Shown piece by piece: positions 25,763 to 34,957 of a stretch of 60,252 nt of DNA. The notes beneath the pieces are model-generated. The model worked only from the letters and a program-made list of their open reading frames with translations, was not told the DNA's origin and did not search any database. How positions within the stretch are numbered: position 1 is the stretch's first letter; each line of letters begins with the position of its first letter. A program made the position numbers and the translations under genes. Origin of the DNA: CAZEGI01 sp964512105 (GTDB lineage Archaea > Altiarchaeota > Altiarchaeia > IMC4 > CAZEGI01); contig CAZEGI010000004.1 of assembly GCA_964512105.1 (NCBI GenBank), positions 1 through 60,252 of the forward strand, read 5' to 3'.

Positions 25763-26706
25763 CGAATTTTTCTTAAACCGGTTTCGGATTTTCTTTCAAA
25801 CAATTGTGTCAGCGATATTTTTCCGAGTCCGAGAGTACCCCGGTTTAGATACAGAATCATCAGAAGCGCAAACCCGACAAACGAATCGTACGTTCTTTCC
25901 CTGCTGCCGAAGAGGAAATCCGTCAGGCTGGTGATGCCCGCGAGCAGCATCATGGAGTAAACGATGAACAACATGCCCATGTAAAATCTGAACTTGGTGG
26001 ATGGCGACGCCTTTGACCTGTAGATTACGACGATCCCCGCGAGAAGCAGCACCGCCACGATAAGGTTGTATATCTCATGTTCCGGACTTGAGAGAAATCT
26101 GCCGGTGAAGAAGGTGGCCAGCACCAGTATGATAAAAGAGGTCACGTGTTTTTTATTCTCCCCCGGATAGGTTATCACCAAGTGGATTACGAGTTTCATT
26201 TTAGCAATCACGGACCTTGTATGCATCAGATTTTTCTTCCGGTTGTAGATCAGCACGGCGACAAAAAACAGTATCACTGCTATTAGAAAGTTCATGGCAT
26301 CTTTGGGATTATCTGCAAACAAGCCGAGGTAGCGGATGCACAAGAGGACAAGCAGCAGAAAAATCAGGTCCCAGCCAAAGGTTCTTGTTTTTTTGAGCGT
26401 TTCTGCCGGACTTGGCTTTTTTTTCTCCTCTTTTTCTGGGGTTTTGTATTTTTTTACGAGTTCCTTCTCCAGCAGTTTTACTTTTTTAAGGGAATCGTAG
26501 GTTACCGAGAGTAGGACATCGCTGGAGCCCTTGTCCCTTATCTCCAGCAGGCCCTTCTTTTCGAGTTCGGACGCCAGCTGGTTTATGACGGACGGTTGCA
26601 CGCCAAACTTCCGGGCTGCTTCCTCCACCCTTATGTTTCTCGCCTCCAGCACTAACGCCAAGAGGTCTTCTTCGGTTGGAGATGCGACATTCATTTGGTC
26701 ATCCAT
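25759..26706 (-). CDS. Membrane protein with N-terminal winged helix
   Basis: 315 aa. Residues 10-70 form a winged helix-turn-helix (ARNIRVEEAARKFGVQPSVINQLASELEKKGLLEI). A charged linker follows, then about six hydrophobic segments from residue 110 (FLLLVLLCIRYLGLF) to 290 (FVGFALLMILYLN). The short C-terminal tail is basic. It begins 1 nt after the top6A stop, so it is operonic with topoisomerase VI. A membrane-tethered regulator or DNA-membrane anchor is inferred. Its end overlaps the coaB end by 4 nt. Confidence 0.7.
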   Translation of the reverse strand: MDDQMNVASPTEEDLLALVLEARNIRVEEAARKFGVQPSVINQLASELEKKGLLEIRDKGSSDVLLSVTYDSLKKVKLLEKELVKKYKTPEKEEKKKPSPAETLKKTRTFGWDLIFLLLVLLCIRYLGLFADNPKDAMNFLIAVILFFVAVLIYNRKKNLMHTRSVIAKMKLVIHLVITYPGENKKHVTSFIILVLATFFTGRFLSSPEHEIYNLIVAVLLLAGIVVIYRSKASPSTKFRFYMGMLFIVYSMMLLAGITSLTDFLFGSRERTYDSFVGFALLMILYLNRGTLGLGKISLTQLFERKSETGLRKIR

Positions 26707-26707
26707 T

Positions 26708-27787
26708 TCAGGACAGGAGTTCGCCGGACTTTATTTTTTGCGGTAAGTATTCCTCAGCCACGAACTCGAGGGATTTTGAGGCAAGCGCCTGCTGCTCTAT
26801 TCTGACGCCCTTGTTCACCATAAGGTCGAGTTCCTTCTTCCACTCCTTCTTTTGGAACCACGGATACTGCAAGAGCTCTGACACGCGTTTCTTGTCCACG
26901 TCCTTCAATGTTTCGGTAACTTTTTCCAGGCCGTATGCATCAATGTCGCTCATGGTCATTCCGACAAACTTCATTCCCGGAGTTCCAAGCCGGAGTGATT
27001 CGTGGGCAAGGGCCATGGAGCCGGCTTTCATTACGGAGTAGATGTAGTAACCCCACGGGTCGCCGTCGGTGAACATTATCGCCGGCAGTTTCAGTTCCGT
27101 ATGCAGCCTGTTCACCAGCCTTCTGCAACCCCTTGCGGCCTGCCCTTTCGTCGCAACCATTATGCAGTTGTTTTTTATATGATATTTCTCTTCAACCAGA
27201 CGGTCGAACATCGCTCCTGTTTCTATGACAAGAACGTATTTCGCGTTAACCTTCTTGAACTTGTACTGCTCGACTATTGACGGTACTGAAAGACCGCTCC
27301 TGCCGAGTTTTGAGCAGTCTATCGTGTCACCGGAATCCTCGATTATGATGTTGCCTATCAGGGTTCCTTTATCATCTGCCTTGAGGTGCAGCTCTTCACG
27401 CATGACCTCAAGCATCGTTTCCAAATCGACTATCAGCGGGTCGGATTCGGACTGGTCATCAAAAGTGTTCTCCTTCGTTTCAGCGATGCTGTGCTTGAGC
27501 TGGTAATACAGTTCCCTTATGCTTGCGGTTTTCCCCCTCGACACGAGCTCCTTGCACTTCGCACCGATCATCGCGGTCTGCATGAATTTCTTGCTGTGCG
27601 CAACATTCATGAACGAACGCGTGGAGGTTTTTTTGCCCAGCCTTAGAAGGCTGGATGCCTTGTCGAAGTGCACGTTGTTAAGACCGCGCTGCGGCATGGT
27701 CATCTTTGGTGATTTTTTCTTTGACACATCGGCCAAAAGCTCCTTGCCGAGTTCAGTCAGGCGCCCTTCAACATCCTTGTCTTTCAT
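26708..27787 (-). CDS. top6A: DNA topoisomerase VI subunit A
   Basis: 359 aa, normal length. It cleaves both strands to relax DNA, and is related to Spo11. The catalytic Tyr is in SIRELYYQLK. The Toprim domain shows VIETGAMFDRL and the acidic FTDGDPWGYYIYSVMK. It is coupled to top6B with a 2-nt gap. Confidence 0.97.
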   Translation of the reverse strand: MKDKDVEGRLTELGKELLADVSKKKSPKMTMPQRGLNNVHFDKASSLLRLGKKTSTRSFMNVAHSKKFMQTAMIGAKCKELVSRGKTASIRELYYQLKHSIAETKENTFDDQSESDPLIVDLETMLEVMREELHLKADDKGTLIGNIIIEDSGDTIDCSKLGRSGLSVPSIVEQYKFKKVNAKYVLVIETGAMFDRLVEEKYHIKNNCIMVATKGQAARGCRRLVNRLHTELKLPAIMFTDGDPWGYYIYSVMKAGSMALAHESLRLGTPGMKFVGMTMSDIDAYGLEKVTETLKDVDKKRVSELLQYPWFQKKEWKKELDLMVNKGVRIEQQALASKSLEFVAEEYLPQKIKSGELLS

Positions 27788-27789
27788 TT

Positions 27790-29469
27790 TTAAATCTCCG
27801 TTTTATCCTCCTCTTCCTCCGAGACTTCCTCAAGTTCCGCTTCGGTTAGTTCCTCTTCGGATTCCGCATCACCCAGGAGTTCCTCGTCGAACTTTACCTT
27901 TTCGCGTATAAATTTTTCTAGATCCTTTGCTATCTTCTCCTGCTCCTTATCCCTATCTATAAGTTTTGATATCGCAGACGCAAGTTCCATGCTGTACTTC
28001 AGAAGCGTATTCAATCGTGCTTCCTGCTCGATTGCGCGCCTTCTCCGTGAGTGGAACCTCTGGAACCTTCTCCCGAGGTCCATGAGCGCAAACCTTATCT
28101 CCTTTATTATCTCGTCGTCGTCCGCGACGCTCTGCTTTCCTGCAGAGGTGTATGGAACGTGAACTGAAACAAGATTTACAAAAATAGTTATTGGGGAGTT
28201 TTCAAAATCCTTTATGCCGTAGCGCTTCCATTCAACGCCGTTCACTGCAGTGGTTATTCCGCATCCACCTGCGTCAAAGAGCAGGGGCGCGCGGTTTGCA
28301 AACCTCATGACCTCCGCCTTCACGCCCTCTCCGGCAACCCTCCCTGCCTTTCCGCCGTATGCAACTGCAACCTCCACCTGGAATGGAACCCCACCAGAAT
28401 GAACCTTGGGTGGCCGCGTGAGTGTTGTCTCGAATTCGGGGTTGAGAATGCTCAGCACGGATTTTTTTATCTGCCCCTCGCCTATCGGCCTTAACCCCTC
28501 AAGCGGTGGTGCCATGAAATCAACCTTCTTGAACGCGTTTATGATTTCCTCGGCCTCGGCCCACGCCAACTTTCTCGGATTTTTGTTGAGGTCGAAGCTC
28601 ACAAGTTCCTGGATTTCTTTGACCTTCGCGCCGCTCACCCTCGAGAGTTCTGTTGAGAGCAGAGAACTGACATGCCTTGACTTTGATGCCTTCGCCATGT
28701 TTACCAAATCATCAACCTCGAGCCCCTTCGGATGCTGTTTCATCTCCGACGGCGGTTTTGGAACTTCGTTTGTCGAGCGGTCGAAGACGGTTTTTCTGCC
28801 TTCCGGGTCAATGAAGGTTATCTTCGCGTGCGGATTTGCAATCGCTGTTCTTCGCAGATATTCAAACGGGCCCTGCTCGCTGAGGTTGTACAGAACGCCC
28901 TTCACCTCAACCTCTATGGTCGTTCCGCGCCAGTACTCCTCGTAGTTTTTCGTCTCGATTATGTCTGCCTTGTTTTTCGTGATGTCTATGAGTAGTTGTA
29001 TGTCAACAACCTTGTTGTCGCCCGTGCAGGTTTTAATACGCATCGGTTTTCCTGTGGTCATCTGCGAATACAGGGTAACGCCGGAAATCCCGATGCCCTG
29101 CTGCCCCCTCAGCTGAATATTCCTATGAAACTTTGTTCCTGCAAGCATCTTTCCGAAAACGTCGGATATGTGCGCTGCTGGAATGCCGGGGCCGTTGTCG
29201 CTTTCCGTGATCTTGTAATGCTCAGGGCCTTTCTCCTTTATCGCTACGGTTATGTCAGGAAGAATGCCGGCTTCTTCACACGCATCCAGAGAATTGGTGA
29301 CCATCTCGTGCACGATGGTTGTCAGGGACCTTACCTTACCGCTGTAACCCAGATGCGCTCGGTTCTTTCTGAAGAACTCGGTTATCGAGACCTCCCTGAA
29401 ATCCTTGAAGAGTTCGTCTGCATGCTTTTCCTTCGTTAGTTCCTCATCCGCTACTGCGCCTTCCCCCAT
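27790..29469 (-). CDS. top6B: DNA topoisomerase VI subunit B
   Basis: 559 aa. GHKL-type ATPase that gates strand passage with Top6A. ATP-site motifs include HEMVTNSLDACEE (N box), ITESDNGPGI (G1) and LRGQQGIGISG (G2). The transducer domain follows (WKRYGIKDFENSPITIFVNL). A very acidic Glu-rich tail ends the protein. No C-terminal Ig-like domain was seen, so it is of the shorter type. Confidence 0.97.
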   Translation of the reverse strand: MGEGAVADEELTKEKHADELFKDFREVSITEFFRKNRAHLGYSGKVRSLTTIVHEMVTNSLDACEEAGILPDITVAIKEKGPEHYKITESDNGPGIPAAHISDVFGKMLAGTKFHRNIQLRGQQGIGISGVTLYSQMTTGKPMRIKTCTGDNKVVDIQLLIDITKNKADIIETKNYEEYWRGTTIEVEVKGVLYNLSEQGPFEYLRRTAIANPHAKITFIDPEGRKTVFDRSTNEVPKPPSEMKQHPKGLEVDDLVNMAKASKSRHVSSLLSTELSRVSGAKVKEIQELVSFDLNKNPRKLAWAEAEEIINAFKKVDFMAPPLEGLRPIGEGQIKKSVLSILNPEFETTLTRPPKVHSGGVPFQVEVAVAYGGKAGRVAGEGVKAEVMRFANRAPLLFDAGGCGITTAVNGVEWKRYGIKDFENSPITIFVNLVSVHVPYTSAGKQSVADDDEIIKEIRFALMDLGRRFQRFHSRRRRAIEQEARLNTLLKYSMELASAISKLIDRDKEQEKIAKDLEKFIREKVKFDEELLGDAESEEELTEAELEEVSEEEEDKTEI

Positions 29470-29605
29470 TGTATTCCCTCAATTTTGATTGTCATTTCAA
29501 CCCAGACAATGTGGTAATTCAGCCTCTCTGCTTACCGAAAAAAACAGCCAACCAACACCTATCTCAGTGTATATATGAATAGTATTTCAGGTTAATAAAT
29601 GTGTT

Positions 29606-30100
29606 TTATTCGTGTCCCCTGCCCTCCAAAAACCCGTATACGTAGCCGTGTTTTGAGCCGGTGAGCAGCATCACGATTGCCTCCTTGGCGTGCTCAAGGT
29701 CATCGTACTTTCCGATTATCGCGATGGTTTTTCCGTACACTGAAACGAAGCAGTTTGTAAAGTTCTCTATCCGTTTTCGGGACTTGCCCTCGCGCCCTAT
29801 GACCCTGCCCTTCCTGCTCCTCATGGACTTTTCCGTTTTCACGAAATCCCTGAGTTGCAGGATTTCGAACAGGTAGTCGTCATCCAGCAGTAGCAGGGCC
29901 TTGTCCGAGCTGAAGCCTCTGCCAATAGCCAGAACGACGTTCTGCGCCTTAAGTTCGCCGAAGGAATCGCCGTCAATTTCGACGTTGTTGCCGGAAACAG
30001 TGAGCTTGGTTTTTGTCTTCCGCTCGATGGTTTTTTTAACCTTTCCGTTTTCGCCAATCAGCACGCCGACCCGGTCTTCCGGGATATTCACGAATTTCAT
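29606..30100 (-). CDS. KH-domain RNA-binding protein, Dim2/Pno1-like
   Basis: 164 aa with two KH motifs: PEDRVGVLIGENGKVKKTIERKTKTKL (residues 7-33) and the Dim2-type SRKGRVIGREGKSRKRIENFTNCFVSVYG (95-123). In archaea this family binds the 3' end of 16S rRNA with the Nob1/Rio factors during maturation. Divergent from amrS across 35 bp. Family assignment rests on the paired KH layout. Confidence 0.9.
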   Translation of the reverse strand: MKFVNIPEDRVGVLIGENGKVKKTIERKTKTKLTVSGNNVEIDGDSFGELKAQNVVLAIGRGFSSDKALLLLDDDYLFEILQLRDFVKTEKSMRSRKGRVIGREGKSRKRIENFTNCFVSVYGKTIAIIGKYDDLEHAKEAIVMLLTGSKHGYVYGFLEGRGHE

Positions 30101-30135
30101 AGCTTAATATTTACGAGTAGAATTATTTAAGTGAT

Positions 30136-31140
30136 GTGAAAGAGGCGTTGTTCTACGAAAAAACCGACGGAAAGGTAAAGTGCAGATTGTGCCCGCACGA
30201 GTGTCTGATTGCGAAGGGGAAGCGTGGGATATGCGGCGTCAGGGAAAACCGGAACGGAACTCTTTACTCATTGGTATACGGAAAACTTATAGCTGAACAT
30301 GTCGACCCTATAGAAAAAAAACCGGTGTTCCATTACAAGCCCGGAACGTTGAGTTATTCGATTGCCACCATAGGCTGCAATTTCCGCTGCGAGTTTTGCC
30401 AGAACTGGGACATCAGCCAATACTCGAAAGGAAGCAATGAGTTACCTGGAGGAGATACAACCGCAGAAGAAGTTGTCAAAGAATGCATACGTGCTGAATG
30501 CTCCGGCGTTTCGTACACCTACACTGAACCCACGATATTCTACGAGTTCATGTGGGATGTTGCGAAACTTGCAAAGGAAAACGGGTTGGGAAACGTTATG
30601 GTCACGAACGGTTTCATAAACCCCGAACCGCTGAAAAACTTTAAGGAGCTGGATGTGTTCAGGGTTGACCTGAAGAGCTTCAAAGATGATTTTTACAGGA
30701 AAGTATGCGGTGCACGTTTGGAACCAGTCCTTGAATCAATGAAACTGGCAAAAAAATCTGGCATCTGGGTCGAGGTCGTAACACTGATAGTCCCGAAGCA
30801 GAATGATTCCGCTGAAGAGTTAAAGCAGATTGCAGGATTCATAAAGAACGAGCTCGGGGAAGAAACGCCATGGCACGTGAGCAGGTTTCATCCGGATTAC
30901 AAGATGACGGACTCGGTGCCAACGCCGATGGAAAAAATACGCGAGGCTTACAGAATCGGAAAGGATGTGGGGTTGAGGTATGTGTATGCGGGCAATGTGC
31001 CTCATGACAAATGGGAAAACACATACTGTTACAACTGCAACGAATTGCTGATAGAACGGCAGGGTTTTGGTGTTGCAGAGAACAATATCAAGAACGGTAA
31101 ATGTCCTAACTGCAGTGCAAAAATCGACATTATAGAATAG
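30136..31140 (+). CDS. amrS: Radical SAM enzyme, AmrS (AmmeMemoRadiSam) family
   Basis: 334 aa from GTG 30136. The [4Fe-4S] site is CNFRCEFCQNW (CxxxCxxC). The N-terminal CRLCPHECLIAKGKRGICGVREN and C-terminal YCYNCNELLI...CPNCSAKI Cys sets suggest further metal sites. It resembles PFL-activase-like enzymes, and the AMMECR1 and Memo partners are not in the window. The substrate is unknown. The stop is followed 1 nt later by cca. Confidence 0.88.
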   Translation: MKEALFYEKTDGKVKCRLCPHECLIAKGKRGICGVRENRNGTLYSLVYGKLIAEHVDPIEKKPVFHYKPGTLSYSIATIGCNFRCEFCQNWDISQYSKGSNELPGGDTTAEEVVKECIRAECSGVSYTYTEPTIFYEFMWDVAKLAKENGLGNVMVTNGFINPEPLKNFKELDVFRVDLKSFKDDFYRKVCGARLEPVLESMKLAKKSGIWVEVVTLIVPKQNDSAEELKQIAGFIKNELGEETPWHVSRFHPDYKMTDSVPTPMEKIREAYRIGKDVGLRYVYAGNVPHDKWENTYCYNCNELLIERQGFGVAENNIKNGKCPNCSAKIDIIE

Positions 31141-31141
31141 A

Positions 31142-32479
31142 ATGGAAAAGGTATTGGAAAAGACTCTGGAAAAAATAACTCCGACAGCAAACGAGTCGGA
31201 GGGGGAACAGCGAATAATCCGCATAATAACGAAAAAACTCGAGAAGTTCGACGTGATTCCGGTTCTTGTCGGCTCTACCGCAAAGGGCACCGACCTGCGC
31301 GGTGACAAGGACATTGATATCTTCATCATGTTCGGGCAGGACGTCAGCAGGGAAAAGCTGGAAAAAAAAGGTCTTGAGATAGGAAAAGCAGTATTCAAAG
31401 AAATCGGAGCGAAATACGAAATCGATTATGCCGAGCACCCATATGTAAAAGGATTTTACAAGGATTACGATATTGAAATCGTTCCATGCTACAGCGGAAA
31501 ACGCATCATGTCATCCGTTGACAGAACGCCGTTCCACACGCGCTACGTCCGAAGAAAATTACGTGAAAATCCAGCGTTGAGGAATGGGATGCGCCTCCTG
31601 AAGCAGTTCATGAAAGGCATCGAGGTTTACGGCGCTGAAGCCAAGGTGCAGGGCTTTTCCGGTTACCTTGTAGAGTTGCTGGTCATCCACTATGGCTCCT
31701 TTATGAAAGTCCTCAAGGCAGCAGCGGGATGGTCTTTAAATCAGGTGCTTGACCCGGAGAAGCAGTGGAAAAATCCGGAAGAAGCGAGGTATTTCTTCAC
31801 GAATGCGAACCTCATCGTGATTGACCCTGTTGACAAAAACAGGAATGTTGCGGCTGCCGTTTCTATGCAGTGCCTGTCCGAGTTCATTATAGCGGCAAAG
31901 GAATTTCTGGAAAACCCATCAGAAGAATATTTCTTCCCCAAGGAGCCGAAATTGCTGAGCAAAAAAGAGTTGTCCGAGAAGATAGAAAAACGCGGCACGA
32001 AACTGGTTGCGGTAATTTTCAGGCACAAAAAACTGAACGAGAATTCCCTGTACTCGCAGCTGAGGCGAACCATTAAATCCTTAACCGATGAAATTGAAAC
32101 CTTCGGTTTCAAATTTTTCAGGAGCGGCTTCTGGTCGAATGAAAAAAACCTGTCCCTGATAATTCTTGAATTTGAGGTTTTCAAACTTCCCGAAGTCATG
32201 CACAAGACCGGGCCGCCGATTGACCAGGACCCGAAAAATCAGGAAAAGTTCATTGAAAAATACAAAAAAGATAAACCGTACGTGAAGGACGGCAGGTGGG
32301 TCGTTGACACGAAACGGAAGTTCCGGGAGATTGAAAAGCTAATGCCTGAAATCCTGGAAGAGAGGAAAGGTTTCGGGAAGGATTTGAAAGCGGTGGAGGA
32401 GATTTATTTCCTGACAGGCAAAAAAATTCTCGACACCGAGGAAAAAGAATTTTACAGGTTTTTGGGGAAGTTTTTGTGA
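31142..32479 (+). CDS. cca: CCA-adding tRNA nucleotidyltransferase, archaeal class I
   Basis: 445 aa, normal length. It adds or repairs the 3' CCA of tRNA without a template. The nucleotidyltransferase motif is VLVGSTAKGTDLRGDKDIDIFI (GS and DxD carboxylates), with the third carboxylate in YDIEIVPCY. Its last nine codons (FYRFLGKFL) recur 550 bp downstream at 33031-33059, beyond a toxin-antitoxin pair. Confidence 0.95.
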   Translation: MEKVLEKTLEKITPTANESEGEQRIIRIITKKLEKFDVIPVLVGSTAKGTDLRGDKDIDIFIMFGQDVSREKLEKKGLEIGKAVFKEIGAKYEIDYAEHPYVKGFYKDYDIEIVPCYSGKRIMSSVDRTPFHTRYVRRKLRENPALRNGMRLLKQFMKGIEVYGAEAKVQGFSGYLVELLVIHYGSFMKVLKAAAGWSLNQVLDPEKQWKNPEEARYFFTNANLIVIDPVDKNRNVAAAVSMQCLSEFIIAAKEFLENPSEEYFFPKEPKLLSKKELSEKIEKRGTKLVAVIFRHKKLNENSLYSQLRRTIKSLTDEIETFGFKFFRSGFWSNEKNLSLIILEFEVFKLPEVMHKTGPPIDQDPKNQEKFIEKYKKDKPYVKDGRWVVDTKRKFREIEKLMPEILEERKGFGKDLKAVEEIYFLTGKKILDTEEKEFYRFLGKFL

Positions 32480-32493
32480 TTTATAAGCTTAAA

Positions 32494-32511
32494 TAACATT
32501 ATTTAATGTTA
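32494..32511. promoter_or_regulatory. Palindromic operator overlapping the antitoxin promoter
   Basis: TAACATTA and TAATGTTA flank a TT centre. The palindrome includes the TTTAA box about 30 nt before the antitoxin ATG, as expected for autorepression by a toxin-antitoxin complex. Confidence 0.5.
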
Positions 32512-32534
32512 AATAAAATTAAATAGTGATGTAG

Positions 32535-32756
32535 ATGGTCCTAAAAACATTTAACGTTAGTGAGGATGTATATGCCAGATTCTCTGGTTTTTGCAAAGAG
32601 CAGGGTATAAGTATGAGCAAACAGGTAGAGTTGTTTATGAGATCTTTTCTTGAGGAAGAACCAAAAGCAAAGGATGAATATCTGAAAAAACTCGAAAAGA
32701 TACGAAAAGGCAAATTTATCAGGGTTAATAATTTTGCTGAACGTTATGGGTTATAG
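32535..32756 (+). CDS. Antitoxin-like ribbon-helix-helix protein
   Basis: 73 aa. The N-terminus MVLKTFNVSEDVYARFSGFCKEQGISMSKQVELFMRSF fits a ribbon-helix-helix fold (strand, helix, turn, helix). The polar C-terminal half would be the toxin-binding segment. It lies 1 nt before a RelE-like toxin gene, with a palindrome in its promoter. Function by context: antitoxin and autorepressor. Confidence 0.8.
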   Translation: MVLKTFNVSEDVYARFSGFCKEQGISMSKQVELFMRSFLEEEPKAKDEYLKKLEKIRKGKFIRVNNFAERYGL

Positions 32757-32757
32757 T

Positions 32758-33022
32758 ATGAGCTACGCACTTGAGATTTCTGATGAAGCTGATGAGAAAT
32801 TTAGGAAGTTGGAGAGAAAAAAATAGGAAGCAGTTAGGAATAATAAACAGGAAAGTTGAGCAGATTCTTCGGGATCCGCATCACTTCAAACCACTGCGTA
32901 GGGATATGCACGGGGCACGGCGTGTGCATATAGACACCTCCTTTGTTCTGACCTACGAGATCCATGAAAAAGAGAAGATTGTGAAGATACTGGATTATGA
33001 ACATCATGACAAGATTTATTAG
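32758..33022 (+). pseudogene. RelE/ParE-family toxin, frameshifted in an A7 run
   Basis: ATG 32758 opens MSYALEISDEADEKFRKLERK and stops at 32824. The correct frame resumes immediately: removing one A from the A7 run (32817-32823) restores ERKNRKQLGIINRKVEQIL through to YEHHDKIY, about 87 aa in all. The restored C-terminus (VLTYEIHEKEKIVKILDYEHHDKIY) is a RelE-type mRNA-interferase ending. The toxin is therefore inactivated, frameshift-regulated or affected by a homopolymer sequencing error. Confidence 0.8.
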
Positions 33023-33030
33023 TACTTAAA

Positions 33031-33059
33031 TTTACAGGTTTCTGGGGAAGTTTCTGTAA
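33031..33059 (+). repeat. Second copy of the cca 3' end
   Basis: 26 of 29 nt match 32451-32479. In frame it encodes YRFLGKFL and a stop, like the end of Cca. The three differences are transitions that leave the protein unchanged (two Leu TTG to CTG, TGA to TAA). It marks the far side of the inserted toxin-antitoxin pair. Confidence 0.85.
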
Positions 33060-33075
33060 ACCACGCTACAAATCA

Positions 33076-34464
33076 TTATTCCTTCCCGACAAATCTTCTG
33101 AACGCGGGCGACATGTCCGCCATCTCCTCACGCTGGATTTCCTCGTACAGGCGGTAGATTATACCAACGGTAAGAAGGATTCCGGTGCCGCTGCCCAACG
33201 CGCCGAGAAGGTCGGCACCCGCCGCAAGAAGACCGACTGCAACCGAGCTGAGGATCGTTATCTGTGGGATATAGCGGTTCAAAACGCGCTCCACAATTCT
33301 CTTATCCCTTCTGAAACCCGGAATCTGCATTCCTCCTTCCTGAATCTGGTTGGCTATGCTTCCCGCGTCAAGGCCGGTGGTTGTGACCCAGAATTTTCCG
33401 AACAGAATGCAAAGCCCGACAAACGCTATGAGATAGGTCAGTAGATGGAACAGGACACTTACATCAAGAAGCCGGTAAACGTCCGCGGGGTTTATTATGC
33501 CGTTAAGTTCGCCCATGGTTATGTGACGGCCTAGCTGATAAACCAGATTCTGGAAGAAGGTCATCTGTGTTGGAGGGGCATACAAATCGACACCCGCAAA
33601 CTTCGTCCACATCTGGACATTCATGAGGAGTGCTGCTGCCAGGATGACTGGGATATTCGAAACATAGAAAAATTTGATTGGGTAACGGCCACCGACGCCA
33701 CGTATTCCCCCGAAAGATAGTGGAATTTCAATCCGCATGGATTCGCAATATACGGTAACCAGGAAAACGATTATGGTTGCTATCACCGGGAACAGAAGTA
33801 CCAGATTAAAACTGCCGTTTGCAAGCTGGTCTATGAAGTTGGGTATGTAACCCGCATATGCGATTCCGCCCGTGCTCTTCATGAAGTTCAACGAACCCGT
33901 GATTATGTGCTGTGAAACACCACCGGCGATGAACAGTCCGATGCCGCTCCCGATGCCCCACTTTGAAACCACCTCGTCCATGTACATTAGGAGTATCGAA
34001 CCAAGGGCGATCTGGAAGATCGTGAATGTTATCAGGGCAGTACCCTCGACCATGTGAATCCCCATAACCAGGGCAGCGGCCTCAAAAAAAGCCACTATTA
34101 TCGTCAGGATTTTCTGCGCTCCCTGGAACAATGCTTTGTTTTCCGGCTTTGTCAGATCCATGTCTATGATCTTCGCGCCGACCAGCAGCTGGAGTATGAT
34201 GGATGCCGTAACGATTGGACCTATGCCTGCGGACGTTATGCTACCTATGGAACTTGCGAATATCATCTGCATCTGGGAAAACCCGGAAATCTTCTGCTGC
34301 AGAAGTTCAGGCGTTACACCAACGGGATAAATGACGCCCATCACGAAGAAAAGGACAAGAACCAGAGCGGTCCACCAGAGTTTTTCCCTGAACGGAACAT
34401 GCCTCTTCGGAATCTTGACTTCCGGCAGATATTTTATCAGCGGCCTGACAAATTCGAGGTTCAT
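33076..34464 (-). CDS. secY: Preprotein translocase subunit SecY
   Basis: 462 aa with ten membrane segments; the central pore of the SecYEG channel. Recognisable segments include GIGPIVTASIILQLLVG, KWGIGSGIGLFIAGGV, the cytosolic loop with RIEIPLSFGGIRG, and the C-terminal YEEIQREEMADMSPAFRRF. It is the last gene of the ribosomal protein operon, as usual, but no adenylate kinase gene follows. Confidence 0.97.
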   Translation of the reverse strand: MNLEFVRPLIKYLPEVKIPKRHVPFREKLWWTALVLVLFFVMGVIYPVGVTPELLQQKISGFSQMQMIFASSIGSITSAGIGPIVTASIILQLLVGAKIIDMDLTKPENKALFQGAQKILTIIVAFFEAAALVMGIHMVEGTALITFTIFQIALGSILLMYMDEVVSKWGIGSGIGLFIAGGVSQHIITGSLNFMKSTGGIAYAGYIPNFIDQLANGSFNLVLLFPVIATIIVFLVTVYCESMRIEIPLSFGGIRGVGGRYPIKFFYVSNIPVILAAALLMNVQMWTKFAGVDLYAPPTQMTFFQNLVYQLGRHITMGELNGIINPADVYRLLDVSVLFHLLTYLIAFVGLCILFGKFWVTTTGLDAGSIANQIQEGGMQIPGFRRDKRIVERVLNRYIPQITILSSVAVGLLAAGADLLGALGSGTGILLTVGIIYRLYEEIQREEMADMSPAFRRFVGKE

Positions 34465-34489
34465 TTTTAATTAATTTGAATCCGGCTTA

Positions 34490-34957
34490 TTATTTTACTT
34501 TTTCTGGAGTTGCGGCTGGCTTGACCTCTGCGGCTTTGGCTTCCGGAAGTTCCACTTTGCCACCGGTTTTCTCAATTTTCTCAACGGCAGATTTCGAAGC
34601 GCTATTCACTTTTATCACAAGCGGCTGGGTCAGTTTTCCGGAGCCGAGAAGTTTGTCGTATCCGAGTTCCGTTAAATCCAAAGTTTTTTCTTTTGTTTTT
34701 ATTTTACCCTCATCGAGCAGTTTCGCAAGAGTTTCGAGGTTTATGGCTTTAACCACAACTTTCTTGGTGTGCGTCTTGAAGCCCTTTCCACCGAAGTGGC
34801 CAGGCATGAATTTCGAAACATAGGTCCATTTCTGCTTCTTGCCGCCACCCATGCCCCTGCCGCCGTGGCTGCCCGCGCCCCTGTGTTTTTTCGTGCATCC
34901 GTAACCGTGGCTTCTCGAGCCCCTGAACTTTTGCGTTCTGCGATTTTTGTGGGCCAT
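34490..34957 (-). CDS. rpl15: 50S ribosomal protein L15 (uL15)
   Basis: 155 aa. The N-terminal basic Gly-rich arm (RGSRSHGYGCTKKHRGAGSHGGRG) and the archaeal-eukaryal MPGHFGGKGFKTH segment are diagnostic. It overlaps the L30 stop by 1 nt and precedes secY. The C-terminal ~25 residues are an Ala/Pro/Glu tail. Confidence 0.95.
   Translation of the reverse strand: MAHKNRRTQKFRGSRSHGYGCTKKHRGAGSHGGRGMGGGKKQKWTYVSKFMPGHFGGKGFKTHTKKVVVKAINLETLAKLLDEGKIKTKEKTLDLTELGYDKLLGSGKLTQPLVIKVNSASKSAVEKIEKTGGKVELPEAKAAEVKPAATPEKVK

Noticed and set aside
29470..29605. 136-bp spacer between top6B and the KH gene
   Set aside because: AT-rich with no clear hairpin, frame or repeat.
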